Made by a program: the position numbers and the translations under genes. Below, in pieces: positions 1 to 6,455 of a stretch of DNA of 35,477 bases (position 1 is the stretch's first letter; every line of letters begins with the position of its first letter). The notes beneath the pieces are model-generated. The model saw nothing but the letters and a program-made list of their open reading frames with translations, had not been told where the DNA came from and searched no databases. The DNA comes from Bacteroidales bacterium (GTDB lineage: Bacteria; Bacteroidota; Bacteroidia; Bacteroidales; F082), in contig JAGBVS010000097.1 of NCBI GenBank assembly GCA_017630195.1, positions 1-35,477 of the forward strand, in the 5' to 3' direction.

Positions 1-134
1 TAACGATTGATACCAATACCTGTGATTGGGAAGTTATCAATAGCTCTGAATGTTTGAACTCCATACTTGCATTCCATTGGAATCTCGAGTGCTCCAATGA
101 GGTCGGATTCTGTACGTGTTTGTTTTGTTGCCAT
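1..134 (-). CDS. aspA: Aspartate ammonia-lyase, N-terminal part (cut by window edge)
   Basis: Only the first 44 codons lie in the window; the gene continues past position 1. The enzyme deaminates aspartate to fumarate and ammonia, feeding fumarate respiration and succinate formation in anaerobic Bacteroidales. The visible N-terminus carries the pattern typical of the aspartase/fumarase superfamily start: a TESDLIGALEIP segment followed by YGVQTFRAIDNFPITG, which matches the conserved YG-x-x-T-x-R-A-x-x-NF block. The ATG at 134-132 is the natural start because the family N-terminus begins just there. It is the next gene downstream of rex on the same strand, but the 197-bp gap suggests its own promoter. 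A related fumarase/argininosuccinate-lyase family member is the alternative; the overall pattern favours AspA. Confidence 0.85.
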   Translation of the reverse strand, partial: MATKQTRTESDLIGALEIPMECKYGVQTFRAIDNFPITGIGINR

Positions 135-331
135 TTCTTTGTATTTTTATTTCTGTTCTGTGATTTTATTTATTTTCTTAATCGCCTTTAACGACGATTT
201 GTATTTCCCTTTTATTTTATGCGTTTATATACTTATTTAAAGTTGTGCAAATATACTATATTTTTCTAAATTAGATATTTTAATATCGATTTTTTTTGTA
301 CAATTTAATATTTTTAAACAGATATATAAAC
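135..331 (-). promoter_or_regulatory. aspA upstream region with a possible -7 box
   Basis: This AT-rich gap separates rex from aspA. A TATATTTG box (TAnnTTTG consensus of Bacteroidetes) reads on the minus strand at 255-248, about 115 bp ahead of the aspA start. No good -33 TTG/TTTG is seen at the right spacing. Small palindromes (TTGTACAA at 296-303, and GATATT/AATATC at about 274-287) could be regulator sites, but I cannot assign them. No clear rex terminator is visible. Confidence 0.35.
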
Positions 332-1000
332 TCATTGATTTTCAATAATTTTATTTTCTTTATCATAAAGTTTCTGTGTCAGCAACGCTAATGAAACCGC
401 TAAATTTTCGTGTTTTATTATGATACCATCGGGAACCTCAAGATGTACGGGCGCAAAATTCCATATAACTTTGATTCCTGATTTAACCATAATATCACAG
501 ACCTCTTGAGCTGACTCTTTAGGCACTGTTATGATACCTATTTTTATATTAAGACGTTCGACTATCGACACGAGCTTGTCGATATGGAGTATTGGTTTAT
601 TATTAACCTGCATACCAACAAGTTCGAAAGAGGTATCGAATCCGGCTACAATATTAAGTTTATAATCAATGAAGCCTTGGTAGCTCAGCAAGGTGCGGCC
701 CAAACGTCCCGCACCCACCAAAACTACTTCATCTAAATTATTGAATCCCAAAACCTCCTCTATATCATTTATCAAAACCTCTATCTCGAAGCCCATTCTT
801 GGTTTACCAGATTGACTACTTACACACGCAAGGTCTTTCCTCACCTGAATATTATTCAGTTTCAAGCTTTTTGCTATGACAGTAGAAGAGATATACTTAT
901 AATTCTCTTTCCTTTTTTCAAGCAAAAAGTTATAATACAACGGCAATCGGCTCAAGACTGTCTTGATAATCTTTATAGGTTCAGTTTGTGGGTCTGTCAT
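332..1000 (-). CDS. rex: Redox-sensing transcriptional repressor Rex
   Basis: This is a 222-residue protein of normal Rex length. The N-terminal part (about 10-85) is the winged-helix DNA-binding domain, with the family signature near residues 40-75 (SSTVIAKSLKLN, QVRKDLA). The second half is a Rossmann domain with the NAD(H)-binding glycine motif VGAGRLGRTLL at about 95-105 and a conserved AGFD segment. Rex represses fermentation and hydrogen-metabolism genes when NADH is low and releases DNA when NADH is high (known for the family). Its ATG overlaps the stop of the upstream hydrogenase gene as ATGA, so the two are translationally coupled and Rex is the last gene of the hydrogenase operon. 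Self-control of the operon by Rex is an inference. Confidence 0.95.
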   Translation of the reverse strand: MTDPQTEPIKIIKTVLSRLPLYYNFLLEKRKENYKYISSTVIAKSLKLNNIQVRKDLACVSSQSGKPRMGFEIEVLINDIEEVLGFNNLDEVVLVGAGRLGRTLLSYQGFIDYKLNIVAGFDTSFELVGMQVNNKPILHIDKLVSIVERLNIKIGIITVPKESAQEVCDIMVKSGIKVIWNFAPVHLEVPDGIIIKHENLAVSLALLTQKLYDKENKIIENQ

Positions 1001-2436
1001 TCTTTTGTCATTTCATAAAGTTTAACAGAATTGTATATGGTCTTTTCTTTTGCTTCGTTACCAAATTTATCTACGTCAACGATGTTACGAGGACTGTGAG
1101 TGATACAGAGTGGTCCGTTGAGGCATCCGCCTTCGCAAGCCATACCTTCGAAGAAGTTTTCTGTTGCCTTACCGAATTTCAGTTTCATCAAGTTAGCTCT
1201 ACATTCATCAATGCCGCTCATAACTATTGGTTTAAGACCTTCAACGTTAAGATCTTTAGCAACGTCGAGGAGACCTTGGACGATACCGCCTGACTTAGCG
1301 AATATTCTTCCATAGAATGAACCGTTGTCTAAAACAGTGTCTTCACATTCTACTGTATCGATGCCGCGAGCATCCAAGAATGCTTGCAATTCTTCAAATG
1401 ACATTACGCAGTCGATAGCGCCGCCTGTCTTTTCCAATTTAAACTCAGCTTTCTTTGAAGCACATGGTCCAATGAAAACACATTTAGCTGTTGGGTCTGA
1501 ATGCTTGATCAACTGAGCTGTCATAATCATCGGTGACACTGAGTGTGAGATATGTTGTACTAACTCTGGGAAGTTCTTTTCGATGAATGCTACGTATGAT
1601 GGGCAGCATGATGTTGTCATCAAACCTTTTTCTTTCCATTCCAATGCTTCGTTATAGAGTGTGATGTCAGCACCGAGAGCTGCTTCAACTACTTGATGGA
1701 AACCAAGTTTTTGGATTGCTGTAACAACTTGTGTTGGTCTTCCGAAACGGCATTGACTTACGATAGCTGGAGCTATGACTGCATAAACTTTATACTTTGT
1801 ATTGTTTTCTGAGCCTTTCAACATATCGATGATGTCGAGAACATACGATTTGTCTGTGATAGCGCCGAAAGGACATTTATATACACAAGCACCGCATGAG
1901 ATACACTTGTCATTATCGATTTTAGCTTTCTTGTTTTCATCGATAGAGATTGCCTTCACCTTACAGCTTACCATACATGGACGATGTTGCATAATGATAG
2001 CTGTGTAAGGACAAGCTTTTGCACATTTGCCACATTCGATACATTTTTCTTTATCGACAACTGCATGTTGATTTACTATTGAGATAGCGCCTTTAGGGCA
2101 AACGTCTTGACAAGCGTGAACGATACAACCACGACATGCTGGTGTTACCATTACGCCTTCTGCTGGACATTCGTCGCAAGCGATATCGATGACTTCTACA
2201 GGATTAGGATTGTTTCTGTCGCCACCCATCGCCAATTTTATTCTATCTTGGATGATAGTTCTTTCCTTATATACACAGCAACGGATTTGTGGTTTAGGAC
2301 CTGGACATATTGTCTTAGGAATTTCGTAATAGGCTTCTTCCAAACCGCCTTCGTATGCACGGCGGATAACTTCTTTCAAAACGTTGTACTTTACGATCTG
2401 AACGTTTGTGTCAAAAACTCTTTTGTTTGTACTCAT
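997..2436 (-). CDS. Monomeric [FeFe] hydrogenase, probably group B
   Basis: This 479-residue protein has an N-terminal cysteine-rich region and ferredoxin-like [4Fe-4S] motifs: CIECGKCAKACP at about 132-143 and CISCGACVYKCP at about 178-189, preceded by extra Cys pairs at 53-54, 87-90 and 101-113. The H-cluster domain follows with L1 TSCCPSY (275-281), L2 GPCASKKAE (323-331) and L3 EGMACEGGCLNGP (430-442). L1 keeps the Cys that relays protons in catalytic hydrogenases, so an active H2-producing or H2-oxidising enzyme is likely. The L2 GPC instead of MPC, the Tyr in L1 and the size fit the group B enzymes known from gut Bacteroides rather than group A. It starts 9 nt after the phosphatase stop and overlaps rex. 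The electron partner is probably ferredoxin. No HydE/F/G maturases are in the window. Confidence 0.88.
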   Translation of the reverse strand: MSTNKRVFDTNVQIVKYNVLKEVIRRAYEGGLEEAYYEIPKTICPGPKPQIRCCVYKERTIIQDRIKLAMGGDRNNPNPVEVIDIACDECPAEGVMVTPACRGCIVHACQDVCPKGAISIVNQHAVVDKEKCIECGKCAKACPYTAIIMQHRPCMVSCKVKAISIDENKKAKIDNDKCISCGACVYKCPFGAITDKSYVLDIIDMLKGSENNTKYKVYAVIAPAIVSQCRFGRPTQVVTAIQKLGFHQVVEAALGADITLYNEALEWKEKGLMTTSCCPSYVAFIEKNFPELVQHISHSVSPMIMTAQLIKHSDPTAKCVFIGPCASKKAEFKLEKTGGAIDCVMSFEELQAFLDARGIDTVECEDTVLDNGSFYGRIFAKSGGIVQGLLDVAKDLNVEGLKPIVMSGIDECRANLMKLKFGKATENFFEGMACEGGCLNGPLCITHSPRNIVDVDKFGNEAKEKTIYNSVKLYEMTKE

Positions 2437-2445
2437 ATCTTAAAA

Positions 2446-3606
2446 TTAATCATAATTTAATATTACATTTTTCCCCATTTCACGAATATTTGATGCCAAT
2501 TTCTCCACAAGTTTCATTTTCATGGTAATGTCGATAGGCAGCCCTTGATGAGCTACGTTAACGCTTTGTCCCACGAAGAATTTAATGTGTGTAGCTTCCT
2601 CGAAAAGCAGGTTAGCCAAGAGTGAAGCTCCATCTTGTTTTGTAAATGTCTTTGGCGTCAAGTCATTGATAGAAATATACTTCTCCGACAACTCTAAGAG
2701 ACGTCTCAACGTGAGCACTCCTTCTGTTGTGAGGTCGATGCCTTCTATAAAACCTATAGGCGGCACGTCTTTGTCGGGAAAATCGAAGCTGGTGCGAAGA
2801 GGTTTGTTAAGATAACGCGCCACGATTTGCGAGCTTGTTCCGCCGCAAACGACTTTTTTACAACCGTCTTCCATAAACTGACCGACATAGAAGTTATCTT
2901 TTTCTTTATCGACAGGTGGTCCGACCATGATATTGACATTGACGCGACGACGCAGTTTGATAGCTGCCACGGTAGTGTCGTCGCCGGGTTTGTCAAGATA
3001 AAGGTCGTTGCATGCTGAAGTCAGGAGACAGGCCAGCGCTCTTGCCGACATATTAGGTTTTATATTTCTATCAAGATGTTCCATGATTTGCTGACGTCCC
3101 CAGCCGAAATTCAATATCTGACCTATTCCGGCATGTATTGTTCCGTCAGACATCACCATGATGACATCATTTTCTTCTAAATCAAGTTCTGATTTATAAA
3201 CAGGCTTGTCATAAACAGTCAGTTTAACCCTTTCGAGGTCGATACATTTTCCATTATGATAACAAATAGCCTGAGGATTATCAAATTCGTATAAGAAGCC
3301 TTTGCCTTCATTATTGACGTGTATCAATGAGAATGTGGAATATGCCACGCCTCTCACCTGACAAATAGGTAACGTTTGAACGAGAGTCTCAACGCATTCG
3401 TCAATATCTATGCCGTTGGCTGCCATGGTACATAAAATCTTGGAAGTGAGAGTTGAAAGTATGTTAGCTTTCACTCCGCTACCAAGACCATCGGCGAGCA
3501 CAAGTGTAGTATAGTCGCCATCGACCATGCTGACGACATTGTCGCCGCACAGTTCTTCGCCGAATTTATTCACCGAAGCGCAACCATATTCCAAGCATAG
3601 TTCCAT
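2446..3606 (-). CDS. SpoIIE/PP2C-type serine phosphatase
   Basis: This 386-residue protein carries a PPM/SpoIIE phosphatase domain over roughly residues 1-215. The metal-binding motifs are visible: GDN near residue 22, LADGLGSG near 37-44, MSDG near 151-154 and PGDDTTV near 207-213. SpoIIE-type phosphatases usually dephosphorylate anti-sigma-factor antagonists or similar serine-phosphorylated partners; no such partner is encoded here. The C-terminal ~165 residues form a separate domain that I do not recognise; it is conserved-looking and not a STAS or kinase domain. The gene begins 6 nt after the stop of the PAS-hydrogenase and ends 9 nt before the second hydrogenase, so it is in the same transcript. 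Phosphatases of this type are known neighbours of sensory [FeFe] hydrogenases, which supports a role as the output of an H2 signal. Confidence 0.88.
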   Translation of the reverse strand: MELCLEYGCASVNKFGEELCGDNVVSMVDGDYTTLVLADGLGSGVKANILSTLTSKILCTMAANGIDIDECVETLVQTLPICQVRGVAYSTFSLIHVNNEGKGFLYEFDNPQAICYHNGKCIDLERVKLTVYDKPVYKSELDLEENDVIMVMSDGTIHAGIGQILNFGWGRQQIMEHLDRNIKPNMSARALACLLTSACNDLYLDKPGDDTTVAAIKLRRRVNVNIMVGPPVDKEKDNFYVGQFMEDGCKKVVCGGTSSQIVARYLNKPLRTSFDFPDKDVPPIGFIEGIDLTTEGVLTLRRLLELSEKYISINDLTPKTFTKQDGASLLANLLFEEATHIKFFVGQSVNVAHQGLPIDITMKMKLVEKLASNIREMGKNVILNYD

Positions 3607-3612
3607 TACTTC

Positions 3613-5319
3613 TTATTTTTTATCATTTTCTTCTGAAAGTGTTTTTTTCAATTTCAAGAGCGCAATTTTCGTCTCGGCTGTCGTTTCGCCAAGAAGCGAT
3701 GCTATTTCCTGAGCCACGCGCATCTGTTTTTTTATAACCTCATCGGTAGTCTTCAATGTCTCCATCTTCACCTTATTGATTTCCAAGTCATAATTAACGC
3801 CATCGGAAACATCTTTCATAATAGCAAAGAGGACATTTTGATCTTGAAGATAAGTGATTGACAAATCGATATATTTACCTGTTGTAGGTATGAACATCTT
3901 TTCCACAGTAACATGACGTTTCTCGTTATAAGCGATCATAAAATCGACGAGATTCAAGAAATCTTTAGCATGACGGCCTTTGATGTTAGCTGCGGTTATG
4001 CCAAGCAATTCACGTCCTTTTCTGTTAGTATCAATAACATAGAAATCCGAATCGAGGAGTATGATGCCATTGGGGCTGTTTTGGATAATCTCATACGAGA
4101 GCGACTCAGCGCGTTCGCGCATATAAGGAAGACAAATCTCGACATCGGAATATCCGTTATATACAGCCCAAGCCTTGTCGCGGCAGGTATTATAGCCGCA
4201 AGCCGAGCAGTTGAGTTCATCTTCCGCAGAATGCTTGCCTATTTTCGCCAAGATACTTCTTATCTCGCGTTCCGGCGGTGGCATGCTGTTATTTCTAATA
4301 CGAGGATATAATTTATTAAGATCGATGCCATGTTCGTGATACTGATGAGGAGCAAAAGTCTTGACCTCATTAGTGACATATTTAATGACATCTGACGTTG
4401 CCTTAATGCTACCTCCTTTAGTAGGAATACTACACGGTCCATTAACGCATCCGTCTTTACAAATATTCATTTCCAGGAAGACATTTTCCAAACTGTCCAT
4501 ATTTTGAAGAGCGTCAACGCAGCGGTCGGGGCCATCCACAGCCATATAATCGTAGCCTTTGGGGCGATATGGCAACGACCTGATAATGCCGTGACTTATA
4601 GGATAAGCTTTTGACAGACAAGCTGTAGCATTTTTATCTTCAAAAACGATATTGGTAATATCTTCGAGGACTATATTTTTTTCTTGCAATAATTCTTGAA
4701 CATCTTCGAAAGTAAGGACGCCGTCGATTATTCCGCTTTCATAAGCCTCGCGTTTCTTCGCTATACAAGGACCTATGAAAACGACCTTGGCATCTGGAAA
4801 CTCTTTCCTTATCATCTTGGCATGAGCTATCATCGGAGAATCGACGGGAGCTAAATATTGCAGCGCTTTAGGATAATACGCCTGGATGAGACGGCATACT
4901 GCAGGGCAAGCCGAAGTAATAAAATTCTTGAAATTTCCAGACTCTAACAATGCTTTGTATTGTTCTGTCACGAGTTCTGCACCGTAGGCTGTCTCTTCTG
5001 CGTCGAAGAAACCCAACTTCCCCAAAGCGATTTTAAACACGTTAAAATCCTTCAGTCCGAAGCTCGAGATAAAAGACGGAGCGACACTTGCGATAACTTT
5101 CGCTCCACTATTGAGAATCATCTTCACTTCATGCAAAGAACTATGGACAATCTTCGCATTTTGAGGGCAAATCAAAGTACAATGACCGCACAAAATGCAA
5201 CGACTTTCAATAATCCTCGCCTGATGGCCTTTTACCTCAATAGCCTTAACAGGGCATTCTCTCAGACACTTGTAACAATCTTTACATTTAGCGTCTTTAA
5301 ACTCTAAATAATCCGCCAT
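3613..5319 (-). CDS. PAS-containing sensory-type [FeFe] hydrogenase (HydS-like)
   Basis: This 568-residue protein has, in order: two [4Fe-4S] ferredoxin motifs (CKDCYKCLRECP at 12-23, CILCGHCTLICP at 41-52); an H-cluster domain with L1 TSACPAV (135-141), L2 IGPCIAKKRE (182-191) and L3 MNICKDGCVNGP (284-295); a further Fe-S segment CSACGYNTC at 371-379 with another Cys near 396; a PAS domain at about 404-505; and a helical tail to 568. The L1 Cys that relays protons in catalytic enzymes is Ala here (A137), while the cluster-ligand Cys is kept (C138). This swap and the PAS domain are hallmarks of sensory [FeFe] hydrogenases (group C/D). It likely senses H2 or redox state and signals through PAS to the phosphatase 6 nt downstream; that link is inferred from gene order. 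Confidence 0.88.
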   Translation of the reverse strand: MADYLEFKDAKCKDCYKCLRECPVKAIEVKGHQARIIESRCILCGHCTLICPQNAKIVHSSLHEVKMILNSGAKVIASVAPSFISSFGLKDFNVFKIALGKLGFFDAEETAYGAELVTEQYKALLESGNFKNFITSACPAVCRLIQAYYPKALQYLAPVDSPMIAHAKMIRKEFPDAKVVFIGPCIAKKREAYESGIIDGVLTFEDVQELLQEKNIVLEDITNIVFEDKNATACLSKAYPISHGIIRSLPYRPKGYDYMAVDGPDRCVDALQNMDSLENVFLEMNICKDGCVNGPCSIPTKGGSIKATSDVIKYVTNEVKTFAPHQYHEHGIDLNKLYPRIRNNSMPPPEREIRSILAKIGKHSAEDELNCSACGYNTCRDKAWAVYNGYSDVEICLPYMRERAESLSYEIIQNSPNGIILLDSDFYVIDTNRKGRELLGITAANIKGRHAKDFLNLVDFMIAYNEKRHVTVEKMFIPTTGKYIDLSITYLQDQNVLFAIMKDVSDGVNYDLEINKVKMETLKTTDEVIKKQMRVAQEIASLLGETTAETKIALLKLKKTLSEENDKK

Positions 5320-5350
5320 GATTTATAATTTTGACGAAATATGTAACGAA

Positions 5351-5641
5351 TTATATGTTCAACAATGGATAAATTTCTTTTGCAAAAAGTTCTTCTGCAT
5401 TGTCTTTGTTAACGTTATGAATAAAGAGACAATCCTCTCCGAGCTTTTGAACTGTCGGTTCATCAAAACCTTCTGCCTTAACAGATACGCCTTTGTCACA
5501 GAATCCAAGGCAGAAACTTGCTTGAAGATCAACAACATCTTCTACATCGTATTTTTTCAAAATCTCTTTAAAGGTTTCTATAACATCGTATGAACCTTTC
5601 AAATGGCATGAACTGCCAACGCATACTTTAATGGTAGTCAT
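5351..5641 (-). CDS. NuoE-like thioredoxin-fold [2Fe-2S] ferredoxin
   Basis: This is a 96-residue protein with the NuoE/thioredoxin-like [2Fe-2S] pattern: CVGSSCHLKG near the N-terminus and ASFCLGFCDKGV in the middle, giving four cysteines in the expected CxxxxC...CxxxC arrangement. In NADH dehydrogenases and bifurcating hydrogenases this domain passes electrons between NAD(P)H modules and ferredoxin clusters. It stands alone here, without a NuoF-like flavoprotein. An upstream TTG at 5647 is possible, but the ATG at 5641-5639 gives the usual short family N-terminus and is preferred. It is the first gene of the operon, 31 nt ahead of the sensory hydrogenase. It may carry electrons to or from either hydrogenase, or act as a redox input. 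Confidence 0.82.
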   Translation of the reverse strand: MTTIKVCVGSSCHLKGSYDVIETFKEILKKYDVEDVVDLQASFCLGFCDKGVSVKAEGFDEPTVQKLGEDCLFIHNVNKDNAEELFAKEIYPLLNI

Positions 5642-5742
5642 AATCAAAAAATTTTATTTCATTGATAATTGATTAAAAATCAACATCAATTTGATTAATT
5701 ACAATAATAATTCTTCAATCTGCACTAATCTCTTTCGAGCAA

Positions 5743-5773
5743 CAAATGTAATATTTATTTTTTTCTAAACCAA
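5743..5773 (-). promoter_or_regulatory. Promoter of the hydrogenase/Rex operon
   Basis: A TACATTTG -7 box at 5750-5743 and a TTG at 5773-5771, 20 bp apart, match the Bacteroidetes TTG-N19/20-TAnnTTTG pattern on the minus strand. The leader to the first start codon at 5641 is then about 95-100 nt. That leader holds AT-rich TTGAT/ATCAA inverted repeats (5662-5683 and the 15-bp core 5669-5683), which could be a degenerate Rex operator but do not match the classical TTGTTAA-N4-TTAACAA form closely. Confidence 0.6.
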
Positions 5774-5796
5774 TGTTTTTTTGAGTTTTTTTTTGA

Positions 5797-6261
5797 CTAC
5801 AAAACGACTTCCATGCAAACCTTCTGAACCTTCATTCCCATTTTCTCATAAAACATCCTCGCTTCAGGATTCTTATCCCACACATTCAAAGTCACATTGA
5901 AACAATTTTTATCCTTAGCATACTGAATCACATAGTCATATAACTTCTTCCCCACTCCATGGCGACGATATTTCTCATCGACGCAGATGTCGTCGATATA
6001 CAGACTCTTATCAGGATGAAGATTGCTGCATTTGCTCAAATCCTGAATGACACAAAAAGCATAACCTTTGACATCGCCGTCTTCTTCACATACAAAAACC
6101 GGAGTGACATCGTCGTTGAGAATATTTTTCAGCTCAGCCTCTTCATATTTTCTTTGACCTTTTTTGAAAAAATCAGGACGACCTTCGGCATGAACATCAT
6201 TGACTTGCGACAACAACTCCAAAATCCGAGGAATATCATTTTCTTTTGCTTTACGAATCAT
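5797..6261 (-). CDS. GNAT-family N-acetyltransferase
   Basis: This is a 154-residue single-domain GNAT protein of normal length. It begins with the typical MIRKAKENDIPRILELL pattern, has a beta-4 strand LYIDDICVDEKYRRHG, and the acetyl-CoA pyrophosphate loop RRHGVGKKLYDYV at about 98-110, followed by NVWDKNPEARMFYEKMGM in the C-terminal part. The family transfers an acetyl group from acetyl-CoA to an amine; the substrate cannot be told. The gene stands alone between the hydrogenase operon promoter and the divergent GH97 gene. A TATCTTTG -7 box lies at 6286-6279, giving a leader of only about 15 nt and supporting this start. Confidence 0.88.
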   Translation of the reverse strand: MIRKAKENDIPRILELLSQVNDVHAEGRPDFFKKGQRKYEEAELKNILNDDVTPVFVCEEDGDVKGYAFCVIQDLSKCSNLHPDKSLYIDDICVDEKYRRHGVGKKLYDYVIQYAKDKNCFNVTLNVWDKNPEARMFYEKMGMKVQKVCMEVVL

Positions 6262-6278
6262 GAGATAAATTTTGTTTG

Positions 6279-6286
6279 CAAAGATA
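6279..6286 (-). promoter_or_regulatory. -7 box for the acetyltransferase gene
   Basis: TATCTTTG on the minus strand matches TAnnTTTG exactly and sits 18 nt ahead of the start codon at 6261. No convincing -33 element was seen. Confidence 0.5.
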
Positions 6287-6361
6287 GTAATTTAAGGAAT
6301 TCAGGAGTTTAGGAATTCATAGTTCATGAGCTATGGAGACAACTAAATATCATAAAAATCG

Positions 6362-6391
6362 TTTGGCAAATCTTAAAAAGTCTTATTTTTG
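6362..6391 (+). promoter_or_regulatory. Promoter of the GH97 gene
   Basis: TTTG at 6362-6365 and TATTTTTG at 6384-6391, 18 bp apart, match the Bacteroidetes -33/-7 pattern. The leader to the ATG at 6456 is about 60 nt. Confidence 0.55.
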
Positions 6392-6455
6392 TTACAGATA
6401 TTTCTAAAGGATAAAGTCTCAACAGGATATTCATTTTTTAAATCACTTTTATGTT

